The notes beneath the pieces were generated by a model. The model had not been told where the DNA came from, ran no database searches, and was given only the letters and a program-made list of their open reading frames with translations. Below are positions 1 to 9,335 of a DNA stretch of 64,000 bases, piece by piece. Numbering within the stretch: position 1 is the first letter of the stretch; each line of letters starts with the position of its first letter. Origin of the DNA: Sphingobacterium multivorum. Lineage in GTDB: Bacteria; Bacteroidota; Bacteroidia; Sphingobacteriales; Sphingobacteriaceae. The position numbers and the translations under genes were made by a program. The stretch lies in the NCBI RefSeq assembly GCF_900457465.1, contig NZ_UAUU01000002.1:434001-498000 (forward strand). The letters run 5' to 3'.

Positions 1-58
1 CCTTTAAGCCTACAAAAGCCCAGTCTTCGTCTTCGACAATCAGTATTTTCCATCCCAT
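1..58 (-). CDS. Response regulator, N-terminal fragment (cut by window edge)
   Basis: The reverse strand from position 58 reads MGWKILIVEDEDWAFVGLK and runs off the window. A hydrophobic strand followed by the acidic VEDED cluster is the first strand and Mg-binding pocket of a receiver domain. The gene lies last in a minus-strand cluster holding a LytS-type kinase (7813-9159), a metalloprotease and a SusC/SusD pair, so a LytTR-type output domain is expected, but it is outside the window. ATG at 58 is the first start in this frame before A/T-rich non-coding sequence. Confidence 0.75.
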   Translation of the reverse strand, partial: MGWKILIVEDEDWAFVGLK

Positions 59-131
59 GGGTTGAATGTAATAAAAAATCCATTTCCTAAAAAGAAAATG
101 GATTAATATATATAGGATTTAAAAAAATAGA

Positions 132-1451
132 TTATTTCAACAGATCGGGATTATTATTGATTGCTTCCTGTGGATAACGTATCACATAACGAGGATCGTT
201 CTGCTGCAGTGTTACCGTTCTGCCGAAACTACTGTGTGTGATCGCCGGTCTTGTCGTCCGTTTTAGATCATACCACCGTAATCCCTCTAGCGCCAGTTCA
301 CGCTTGCGTTCCAGCAGAACCGCATCTAGCAATTGCTCCTTTGACAAACCTGCGTCAGCCTTAGTTTCTTTGGCATAGGCATCTGCGGTAAATCTGTTTT
401 TCTTTAAAGCAGACAGATATTTTAATGCTTCTGCTGTATTTCCCAGACGAACATAACATTCGGCCAACGTCAAATAAAGATCAGCATTTCTAAAACTCAC
501 ATTAAAACGGTTGTCCCCACCTTTGAGGGATACATAATCGCCCCCACTTTTTTGGAAGTAACGACCTTTTCTCAAATCGCCTGCAGAATAACTGTCTAAC
601 AAGGCCGGTGAAATAAAGGAACTTGTACGTACTCCAGGAACAGATACTTTTTCCAAAGCCATAATCATCTCCGCTGATTCAAAATCATTCGGAAGTAGGC
701 TTCCAGCAGCATTGAGATCAACCAATTTGTCATTTATAACCAAAGCTTTTTTAGCGGCATCAATTGCTTCTTGCCACTCACCGCGATATAAATGAACGCG
801 TGAGGCCATGGCAAAAGCAGCGCGTTTGCTAAAGCGATAATTAACACCTTTTGCCTGATCATCCACAGTCAGTAAAGCTGTCCCTTTTCCCATATCAGCC
901 AGGATCTGCGCATAAGACTCTCCAATGGTCACAGGTACAAAACGTTGTTCCAGGTCAATCTTTGTCGATAAAGGAACGCCCCGAAGCCCTGCATTACTCG
1001 CCGAATAGACCTCGCTGTAGAGATTTAATAACTCAAAATGAGCATAAGCACGCATCAGATAAGCTTCTCCTTTGATTTGGTCCACTGCTGCATTGCTAGC
1101 CAACTTTTCATCGATTGTACTAATGACCTGATTGGTATAAAAAATACTACTATAAAATGTCAGATAGGGATAAGCAATTGTTGTCGGATCAGGATTTTGA
1201 TCGTTCCAAAGATAAATATCTTTGGTTCTAGCGGCATCAGTCGAACTTTCATCCAACAATAGCTCATCTGTCCGCAAGGACAAATAGGACTTATGTGCAG
1301 GAAAGTTTGCATAACTGCTTGTCATTAAACCTCTAAAATCACTTTCCGAAGTAGGGATAACCGTCCCTACCGGTTTTATATCTAAATATTTATCGCAGGA
1401 ATTCAATGCACTGGCTGCCATGATCATTCCAAAATAAACTATCTTTTTCAT
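132..1451 (-). CDS. SusD/RagB-family outer-membrane lipoprotein
   Basis: Surface lipoprotein that would cap the neighbouring SusC-type transporter and bind its nutrient. MKKIVYFGMIM leads into a lipobox ending at Cys (ALNSC), followed by DKYLDIKPVG, the usual mature N-terminus of SusD proteins. TPR-like helices (EAYLMRAYAHFELLNLY; NADLYLTLAECYVRLGNTAEAL) and the C-terminal signature RELALEGLRWYDLKR are visible. About 439 residues, slightly short for the family. An upstream in-frame ATG at 1463 would add four residues; the start at 1451 gives the better signal peptide. It follows the SusC stop by about 20 bp, so the two are co-transcribed. The ligand cannot be inferred; no glycoside hydrolase is adjacent. 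Confidence 0.9.
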   Translation of the reverse strand: MKKIVYFGMIMAASALNSCDKYLDIKPVGTVIPTSESDFRGLMTSSYANFPAHKSYLSLRTDELLLDESSTDAARTKDIYLWNDQNPDPTTIAYPYLTFYSSIFYTNQVISTIDEKLASNAAVDQIKGEAYLMRAYAHFELLNLYSEVYSASNAGLRGVPLSTKIDLEQRFVPVTIGESYAQILADMGKGTALLTVDDQAKGVNYRFSKRAAFAMASRVHLYRGEWQEAIDAAKKALVINDKLVDLNAAGSLLPNDFESAEMIMALEKVSVPGVRTSSFISPALLDSYSAGDLRKGRYFQKSGGDYVSLKGGDNRFNVSFRNADLYLTLAECYVRLGNTAEALKYLSALKKNRFTADAYAKETKADAGLSKEQLLDAVLLERKRELALEGLRWYDLKRTTRPAITHSSFGRTVTLQQNDPRYVIRYPQEAINNNPDLLK

Positions 1452-1472
1452 GTTATAAATCAATTAAAAGAA

Positions 1473-4400
1473 TTAAAAACTCGCTGACAGACCGAAGGCA
1501 AAAGACTTGCTGATCGGTTGTGCATAATAATTACCGTAAGTTTCAGGATCAAAATATCCGTCATAATTTGCTCCAAAGACAAATAGGTTACGTCCTTCTA
1601 CATTCACGCGTAAATTGCTTGTACCAATTTTTTTACTTAATGCAGCAGGGAGTGTATAACCTAAACGAATGCTATTGATGCGGACATAGCTCATTTTCTT
1701 TGCCCAGATATCATAGAGATTGAATGATTTAATTGGATCATTGCTTTCCAACCAAGCATAGGCCATCCAGCGATCATTGAATTCAGAACTTATGCTTCCC
1801 AAAGCAGGCATATTACCACCCTCTTGCAGTGCCTTCAAAAGATCTGTTGTATAATTCTGACCACGGTCTACCAGAGCCGGATTATAAGTCGGTGTACGGC
1901 TTACCCAACGCTCCAAATTAAACACAGCAGAAATTGCGAGATCAAAATTAGCATAACGGAAACGGTTGGTCATTCCGCCGATAAACTTCGGATCTTTACT
2001 ACCCTTGTATTTAAATTTAGAACGGTATTCTGCAGCGGTCATATCGGTTTGCGAAATATAACCTGGCAAAAACTCCGCCCATGGATCATATAATCCAAAA
2101 AACTGTTCAAAGCTCGAAACGGATCCATCCTGATTTCTGAACTGCATCACCCCATCTTTATCCAAACCAGCCGTTTCCAATACGTATAGGCCATTAATTG
2201 GACGCCCTTCCTGTGTTTCAAGCGCATAGGCTTTTGGATCAGCGAGTACTTTTAATAATTTATTACTATTGTGTGCAATATTAAAGTCCGTTGACCAGGA
2301 GAATTTATCCGTTTGGATCTGACGGCTTGATATCGTCAATTCCACGCCTTGGTTTCTTGCTGAGGCCCAATTAACTTTTACGTTTTGGAAACCGTTTTCC
2401 AAAGGTATTGCACTATAATCGATTAAGTCGGTACTCTTTCTGTTATAATAATCAACCGTAATATTTAATCTGTTTTTCCATAGGCCTAAATCAATCCCAG
2501 CATTATAAGATTGGGTCTTTTCCCAGCGAAGTTTATCATTAGCAGGCATCTCAACAAATACAGTTCCTTCATTATTTCCTGGCAACATGGTAATGTTATT
2601 ATAAAAACCAACAATAAAAGGATAAGTATTGCGATCAATATTTCCTTGCGTACCGTAAGACGCGCGCACTCGGAGATCAGACAAAGCGGTTTTTCCTTTA
2701 ATAAACTCTTCCTCTAGCACATTCCATGATCCCGAAACAGACCAAATCGGTAGAAAACGATATTTGGGATCAACACCAAACATATTAGAACCATCTTGTC
2801 GAATACTTGCATATACATTGTATTTCCGATCAAAAGTATAGGTCGCATTCCCATAGAACGAGGCATATGAGCTTTCTACAAATCCTTTTTTATACTGTAC
2901 AAACCTTGAGTCATTTGGTAGTTGCTATTTGGAAAACAAGTGTTTGCGTCGTCAATGTTGCCGGATTGTACCCGAATCCCTTCGTTGTTACGATTTCACT
3001 CTTGCTCCGTCTCAGTTCCGTTCCTCCCATCAATTCCAGCTCATGGCGATCGTTCCAGGTTTTGTTGTACTTTAAATAAGTTTTCCAATTGTATTGGAAA
3101 ACGCTATTATTGGAATTTTCTATTGTCCCACCAGTAGGCAAAAAATACTTATTTATCTTGCTGGCGGCATCGTAGTAGCGGGTCGCAGCACGCAATTTTC
3201 GGGTGTTATAACTTTCCTGATCTGCAAATTTTTCAGTTTTATTTTCATCAAATTGCAAACCAAGCTCTGTTCTCAGGATAACTGTGGTAAAATAGCGTAT
3301 TCCAAATAACTGATTGCTTTCAGTGCTTTATTTGTTAACGTGTATTTGGTATTATCGCGCTCTTCAATTGCGTTAAATGGGATATAAGTATCTCTTTCAA
3401 AGCCCTCGATATCTGGATCATAGTTAAATTTCCCAGATTGATCATAAACTGAAAGATATGGATTAACCGAACGCACATAATAACTTGGGTTCGTGAAAGC
3501 ATCACGATCCTGAATCGGATTTTGTCTATTCGAAACTGATCCTAATATATTAATACCAGCTTTAAACCGATCGTTGATTGTAAAATCGTTATTTAATGTC
3601 AATGAATAACGACGAAGATCTACCGCTTTTGTAGCACCTTTTTCATCGTACAAACCTGTTGACAAATAATAGCGATGCCCATCATTACCGCCTGAAATAG
3701 ACGCGGAATACTGTTGATTGACCGCCTGACGGTATAATTCATTCCCCCAATTCGTTTGTTGCGTGCGCAATTGACTGATCGACTGCTGTACTTCCGGTGA
3801 CAAAGCTGCTAAACCACCGGTGCGATAAGCATCCAATGCATTTGCTTTATTTAGTATCCGCATAACAGCGCCCTTATCCGTACGATAATTGAGATCCGTA
3901 CGATTGGCCATCAATAACTCAAAATTCACTTTTTCATTAGCATCCATCAGATTGAGTTTACCGAAATCCGGACGTTGCGTCACAAAGGTATTTGCTGACA
4001 CCTGCAATTTTGCGGGACCAGATTTACCTCTTTTTGTGGTAATCACAATGACCCCATTTGCGGCCCGGGCACCATAAATTGAAGTCGCCGCAGCATCTTT
4101 TAAAACGGTAATATCGGCGATATCATCGGGATTGATGCCTGCAATAGGAAGATTTGTCAAGCTATTAAGATCATCTTTCTCTATTCGGTTTGGCATTGCC
4201 GTACCTTCAATCGGCAGTCCGTCAATCACCCATAAGGGATCTTGTGTGCCATTGAGTGATACAGTACCACGAATACGGATCTGTGGAGCACTATTGGGGC
4301 CGCCATTAAAATTGCTCAACTGCAAACCTGCCACCTGACCAGCAAGCATTTCATCGATCGATGCAACCCCCGTCTGTTTGATGTCCGCTACATTGATTTT

Positions 4401-4808
4401 ATTGTAAGCCGTCGTATTCTTACGTTTTTTGATATCCGTATAACCTGTTACGATCACTTCATCCAAGGACTCACCACTTGGCTGAAGCAAGATTGTCTTA
4501 TGATCCTGAAATACCGGCACCTGAATACGCTGGTACCCGACATAGCTAATCGTTACATACTTTAAATTACTAGGCACTTTTAAGCGAAATTCACCAGCCG
4601 CATCGGTCAATGAACCCAATGCCGACTGCTGCACCTGATTAGGTACACCGATATCTTCTGCTACTGCCGAACTTTCAACGACAACCGTCGCCCCCACGAC
4701 CGGTTTTAACGTGACCGCATCCAAAACCTTTCCTTTCAGTTCCCTGGATTCCTGCGCATGCGCAACGTGCACACACATGAAGGTCAACGGTATTAAAAAC
4801 TTATTCAT
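1473..4808 (-). pseudogene. SusC/RagA-family TonB-dependent transporter, three frame breaks
   Basis: Outer-membrane active transporter paired with the downstream SusD. In order: signal peptide ending AHAQ, carboxypeptidase-like regulatory domain (KGKVLDAVTLKPVVGATV), TonB-linked plug (DEVIVTGYTDIKKRKNTT, IRIRGTVSLNGTQDPLWVIDG, DAAATSIYGARAANGVIVITTKRG) and a 22-strand-type barrel ending in aromatic FGLSASF. Reading is lost three times, each restored by adding one base: near 3276, near 2930-2936, and at the T run 2886-2891. Across the joins the protein reads continuously (for example LVF then PNSNYQMTQGLYSIKK then GFVESSYASFYG). The restored protein is about 1,110 residues, normal for SusC. 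I think it is intact in the organism and damaged in this sequence, but true decay cannot be excluded. Confidence 0.85.
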
Positions 4809-4838
4809 TTTGGTAGATGTTAATATATTAGTTTAATT

Positions 4839-7433
4839 CTAAGGTATTTGCAATACGTAGTAAAGATCCATGTAATGCGATTTTGTAGTCGCGTCACCTG
4901 TCCGCTGCTTTTGCTTCAACAACTGGTAGATCTCATATAGTTCAGCACGTTTATAGGTCAACATATCGGAAGTGCGTATCATACCAGTGACATGTACATT
5001 CCGAAGTCCCGTTTTTGAAGAGGATGCATGTTGTGGATGTAAACATAGATCAGGTTGTATCGCTTCAACTAGCTGCTCAATGCCTGCCAGCTTCTTCGCA
5101 TTTAATTTCTCCATGGATTTGTTTGTAGATACCATCAGAACATCCACATAGTTTTGTTGTAGCATCCGTGTTTTAAGGTCCAACGATTGTCCACTGATGG
5201 TTTTAGCAAAGATCGTCTGACGTACAGAAGTTAGAAACTCAGGTGCACTCCATGCTTTTCTACTTCCAAAAAGATTTTCCATCTCAACCATACGCAGCAA
5301 ACGTTCATCATTGACCAGTTTATACAACATGGCATACTGAAATTCACGTTGTAAGTTATAAGGAGCATACTCAAATGGTCCTATTGGAGAATCTTTCAAT
5401 GGAAAAGTTTTTGCCATCAGCTCTGGGACGAACAACCACTCGGGCATGTAAAAGACATTCTTCTTGAGGTATTCCAAAGCACGTACTTGTTTGTCTGTTG
5501 GTACTGGACTATAGGCATCTTTTTGATCGCCCAAAACAGCATTTTCCAGGTATATTCCCCCGATATTATTTAAGACATGGTCAGCATACGCATACCATTG
5601 TCCGACTACACCCATATATAATTTACCGGCACGGTAGTAATCATCACCTACATTAGTGGTCCAGTTGATAATATTAGGCATCATACGACGCAGATTCCGC
5701 ATGCCATATTCACCAGCTTTCATCGCGTCGTCACCAAGATCTTCCGATTGAGCCCGCGGATCAACGATATTTTTAGAATCTTGCTGTTCACCGTAATGGT
5801 AAATAGGATCATGTACATGGCTGTCAATTTCCTTTCTCAGCAAAGGAATTTCATCCCAAGGTTGCGTTTTGCCATACCAACGGTAAGCCCAGCCAATGGC
5901 ATACTTGTCGTAAGCACCGATCACGGGAGTGATCTGTTCCACACCATCTTCGGGTTGTGCCACATAATTGAAACGAGCGTAATCCATAATTGAAGGAGCA
6001 GTCCCCCCCATTTTAGCGGTGAAGCTTTTACTACGCAATGAATCAACAGGAAAACTTGCCGAGGAGCCCATGTTATGCATAAGACCCAAGGTATGCCCAA
6101 TTTCATGGGAAGAAACAAAGCGAATGGCATGTGCCATTTTTTCATCCGAAAACACATTGGATCGTACCGATGTATCTACTATACCTGTTTGTATACGCAT
6201 CCAGCTATTTAAAATCGTCATGACGTTGTGCCACCAGATCACATCGGCTTCAAGGATCTCCCCCGAGCGCGGATCGACCACAGAAGGTCCCATGGCATTA
6301 GCCTGAGCAGATGCTGCGTAAACGATCGAGGATACATTGGCATCATCGGGATCAAATTTGACACTATCCGGCTGTTGTTTGGCCAGAATTGCATTTTTGA
6401 AACCAGCAGCTTCAAAGGCAACCTGCCAATCATGAACTCCATCGATGATCGCTTGTCGCCACTGTTTTGGTGTCGCCGGATCTAAATAAAAGACAATCGG
6501 TTTCTTTGGTTCGACCAACTCCCCTTTCAGATACCGCGCTTTATCTTCGTCACGCGGCTCTAAGCGCCAGCGATTGACCAGATTTTTCTTATCCAGTTCC
6601 TGTTGTTTATCATTAAAATACCAACGTGGTGAAGTAAAGAAACCTACTCTTGGATCTGCAAACCGCGCAACCATAGGATTTTCAGGCAGTTCGTAAAGAT
6701 TACTTGTAATTTCTAAAGAAACCGGTACAGATTCATCACCTTCAGTGACCTTGGTAGAGAATACAGACTTCACAACGATATTATTCGCATAGGATTTAAT
6801 GTCTTCAACGGTAGATATACTCGTTTTAGGTGAAGTTCCCAAACCCAAAGACGTAAACACATCCGTAAAGCTTTTTTCTGAACCGTCAAATACTTTATTG
6901 ACTTTGATCACCACGGCACTTGAATCCTTTGAATAGCTTTCAATCTTAAACGATTCAATATAAGAAGGGCGATAATTATCATATACCGAAGCGGCTATTG
7001 CGTCACCCTTAGGTACTTCGACCTGCGGTTTAATCTCCGAAACCCACACTTCTTTTTTCTCTTTACGATGGGTAAAACGAATGACCTTATTTTCATAATT
7101 CATCCCTTTGTTTACCCCAGCCTCATTCAAGGCCAACGGTACAGAAGATAGCTTTTGGATCAACAATATATCTTGCCCCATCTTTTTCAATGGAATTTCA
7201 AAGTAGTAGTTGTTTTCTTTACGGATCACAGTAAACATTCCACTATCCACACGCGCATCTTTCAACAATTTGTCGTATGCAGCTGTAGAATCTTTCTTTG
7301 CCGTAGAATCTTTGGCAGAAGTAACCGTCTCTTTTTTTCTTAAACCTACGGTTTGCAATATAGAACAAGATTGCATTAGACCCGCCGAAAATAAAAGACC
7401 AATGGCTAGCTTAGTATAAGTGTTTTTCATCAA
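4839..7433 (-). CDS. Zinc-dependent metalloprotease lipoprotein (DUF5117/DUF5118 type)
   Basis: 864 residues. The N-terminus is a lipoprotein signal (LLFSAGLMQSC), then an Ala/Lys/Thr linker and a long N-terminal region typical of the Bacteroidota DUF5118-DUF5117 proteins. The metzincin-like zinc motif HEIGHTLGLMH is at residues 443-453 with Glu444 as the catalytic base; a Met-containing SIMDYARFNY segment follows, resembling the Met-turn. It starts 30 bp before SusC on the same strand, so it probably belongs to the same transcript. A protease with SusC/SusD suggests peptide or protein capture rather than glycan uptake (inference). The next ATG, one codon in, is an equally good start. Confidence 0.88.
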   Translation of the reverse strand: MMKNTYTKLAIGLLFSAGLMQSCSILQTVGLRKKETVTSAKDSTAKKDSTAAYDKLLKDARVDSGMFTVIRKENNYYFEIPLKKMGQDILLIQKLSSVPLALNEAGVNKGMNYENKVIRFTHRKEKKEVWVSEIKPQVEVPKGDAIAASVYDNYRPSYIESFKIESYSKDSSAVVIKVNKVFDGSEKSFTDVFTSLGLGTSPKTSISTVEDIKSYANNIVVKSVFSTKVTEGDESVPVSLEITSNLYELPENPMVARFADPRVGFFTSPRWYFNDKQQELDKKNLVNRWRLEPRDEDKARYLKGELVEPKKPIVFYLDPATPKQWRQAIIDGVHDWQVAFEAAGFKNAILAKQQPDSVKFDPDDANVSSIVYAASAQANAMGPSVVDPRSGEILEADVIWWHNVMTILNSWMRIQTGIVDTSVRSNVFSDEKMAHAIRFVSSHEIGHTLGLMHNMGSSASFPVDSLRSKSFTAKMGGTAPSIMDYARFNYVAQPEDGVEQITPVIGAYDKYAIGWAYRWYGKTQPWDEIPLLRKEIDSHVHDPIYHYGEQQDSKNIVDPRAQSEDLGDDAMKAGEYGMRNLRRMMPNIINWTTNVGDDYYRAGKLYMGVVGQWYAYADHVLNNIGGIYLENAVLGDQKDAYSPVPTDKQVRALEYLKKNVFYMPEWLFVPELMAKTFPLKDSPIGPFEYAPYNLQREFQYAMLYKLVNDERLLRMVEMENLFGSRKAWSAPEFLTSVRQTIFAKTISGQSLDLKTRMLQQNYVDVLMVSTNKSMEKLNAKKLAGIEQLVEAIQPDLCLHPQHASSSKTGLRNVHVTGMIRTSDMLTYKRAELYEIYQLLKQKQRTGDATTKSHYMDLYYVLQIP

Positions 7434-7812
7434 ATAATTATTTTTGAGCTCGCTTTCAAAGGCATAAATGAGCTCGTGGCATTCTATTTGTTTTTCACTG
7501 GTGACGACGTAACATCAACCGAAAATCCATTATTGATCCTAAGCCTGTTTTAGCTTCGGATTTTGTATCAGAAAGTAATTGCATCTATTCCATGGAGGTC
7601 AATCATAAGTTGCACTTTATAAAGACCTTGGCATTTTATGGGATAAGATTAGGCTAATCACAAACTAAAACCGCTGGATTAAGAGCCAAATTTGTTAAAA
7701 ATATTGTACAGAATAATACATAAAGGGATGAACACGTAGTTCAGAATGATGAACACGCACTATAAAAACATGAATACGCAGACACCTCCAATTTCATTAT
7801 TCATATACAGCA
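7434..7812. other. Intergenic region upstream of the metalloprotease-susCD operon
   Basis: 379 bp between the sensor kinase stop and the protease start with no open frame of note. It holds the three 21-bp-spaced direct repeats listed separately at 7728-7780, then A/T-rich sequence on the protease-proximal side (roughly 7680-7725) where a promoter would fit, leaving a long leader of over 200 nt before the protease ATG. Confidence 0.6.
7728..7780. promoter_or_regulatory. Three direct repeats, exact 21-bp period (candidate LytTR regulator sites)
   Basis: Copies are ATGAACACGTA (7728-7738), ATGAACACGCA (7749-7759) and ATGAATACGCA (7770-7780). On the coding strand of the downstream protease they read TACGTGTTCAT, TGCGTGTTCAT and TGCGTATTCAT. 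The 21-bp period places them on one face of the helix. LytTR-family regulators typically bind direct repeats with a two-turn period (the E. coli YpdB site is a GGCATTTCAT repeat with 11-bp spacing), and this locus has a LytS-type kinase and a receiver-domain gene. Binding by that regulator is inferred. Confidence 0.6.
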
Positions 7813-9159
7813 TTATGCGAGTGGTAATCGCACAATAAATTGCCCCGACTCTAACCCGAAATGAAAACCTGCCATGGCATAGTAATTATAGATGGATGAC
7901 AAATATTTGAGCCCGTACCCCTCACCTTCAAGCTCTGCCCCCTGTCTGGGCTGCCAGTTGTTGCTAACCTCCAGCAGGTTGGTTTCGGGTATATAGATTA
8001 AATGAATAGTAAGCGGATTCTCTTTCGAAATGCGTGTATGCTTTATCGCATTCTCGATCAGCATTTGCAAACCCAAACGTGGAATTTTCTGTTCTAATAA
8101 TTCTCTTGGAATATTTATATCCATATCCTGCAATGCCGCGCCGAACCGCACCTGCTGCAAAAAGAAATAGGCTTTGGCCAATTCCAGTTCCTCCCTTAGC
8201 GTAGACCATTCTGCCTCATCTGTACGCAACATTTTACGATAAACCTTGGTCATCTTTCCAATAAAAGACTTGGCCAGTTCATCGTCTTTTCCGATCAGGT
8301 ACTGAAGCGACCCAAATGTATTGAATAGAAAATGTGGATTGATCTGTTGTCGCAAATGTACTAGACGCATCTGTGTATATTCATTTTTCTGCTTCAAAGC
8401 AAGCAATTTCAATTGTTGAATCTTGCGTCGCTCCATAACATTGAAATAGATCAATACCATCGCCACCAACATTAACCCCACACCGAGCAAGATACTATAG
8501 GTCAACAATTCCTGGATTTCTTCTTCGATACTCAACAAGAGAACATACACCTTGATTTCACCACCAACAAACAGAATGTTACAGGGATAGGAATTAACCA
8601 TCACGTCCAGCTGCAGAAAATCTGACTGGACAATTTGCCCCTGTTTTGACACAGCGGCAGTATTTCTCTTTCCCCATTTTCGATTATCTGGAGAATATAC
8701 ACAGATGCCGCGGTCATCATAGATCTCAAAATAAGCCCGCCTTCCGAAATTGAGCTTCGAAAAATAAGCATTCAGCCTTTCGATATCCATATAGATATGA
8801 TATAGCCGATGATTTATTGTTCGTGTCCGTAACAATGTTAGCATCCTATGGCTTATATAATCAGGTTGGCCTACCGGGATAATGACCAATAAGGAATCAC
8901 CACTTTCCTTTGGATCAAACGTGGGTTGTTCCAATATTTTTTTCTCAGAAAGGTACAGATCCTGCTGTAGCAATTCCAATTGCTTTTTGACAAGAAACAT
9001 ATTCTCATCCGCAAAATCGATCAATATTCTTTTCTTAAGACGATCAACTTTATGATGGATAACACCGAGCAATCCCCCTCCTACCAGCAGCAGCAACAAC
9101 AAACAGACAATTAGGATAATACTATTTTTCTGTTCGGCATTTTTAAATCGAAATTTCAC
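7813..9159 (-). CDS. LytS-type sensor histidine kinase
   Basis: Membrane kinase of the His_kinase (PF06580-like) class. Visible from the N-terminus: a transmembrane helix (IILIVCLLLLLLVGG), an extracytoplasmic sensor region of about 180 residues, a second helix (LLGVGLMLVAMVLIYF), a short coiled segment, the phospho-acceptor motif QINPHFLFNTFGSLQYL and an ATPase N-box (LQMLIENAIKHT). The sensor domain matches no family I recognise. I chose GTG at 9159 because a good TAnnTTTG box (9164-9171) lies four bases upstream; ATGs at 9174 and 9207 in the same frame are alternatives that would place the box inside the gene. Likely partner of the receiver protein at 1-58. Confidence 0.85.
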   Translation of the reverse strand: MKFRFKNAEQKNSIILIVCLLLLLLVGGGLLGVIHHKVDRLKKRILIDFADENMFLVKKQLELLQQDLYLSEKKILEQPTFDPKESGDSLLVIIPVGQPDYISHRMLTLLRTRTINHRLYHIYMDIERLNAYFSKLNFGRRAYFEIYDDRGICVYSPDNRKWGKRNTAAVSKQGQIVQSDFLQLDVMVNSYPCNILFVGGEIKVYVLLLSIEEEIQELLTYSILLGVGLMLVAMVLIYFNVMERRKIQQLKLLALKQKNEYTQMRLVHLRQQINPHFLFNTFGSLQYLIGKDDELAKSFIGKMTKVYRKMLRTDEAEWSTLREELELAKAYFFLQQVRFGAALQDMDINIPRELLEQKIPRLGLQMLIENAIKHTRISKENPLTIHLIYIPETNLLEVSNNWQPRQGAELEGEGYGLKYLSSIYNYYAMAGFHFGLESGQFIVRLPLA

Positions 9160-9163
9160 GGCG

Positions 9164-9171
9164 CAAAAATA
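9164..9171 (-). promoter_or_regulatory. Bacteroidota -7 box (TATTTTTG) before the sensor kinase
   Basis: The reverse strand reads TATTTTTG, an exact TAnnTTTG match, with TTTG/TTG elements further upstream. Only four bases separate it from the GTG start at 9159, implying a leaderless or nearly leaderless transcript if this box is used. Confidence 0.4.
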
Positions 9172-9335
9172 CATCAAAATTTTCAAAGCTTTAGCAAACA
9201 AGTTCATAAGAAAGCTCTAACCCAGCCTTTTGTCAATGAAACACGACATATTCCAAGAGCTAACCAAAATAAATGGGGCATTTAATAAAGATTAATAATA
9301 ATTTTCTGATTTTTGTAACCACAAAAAATTACAAA

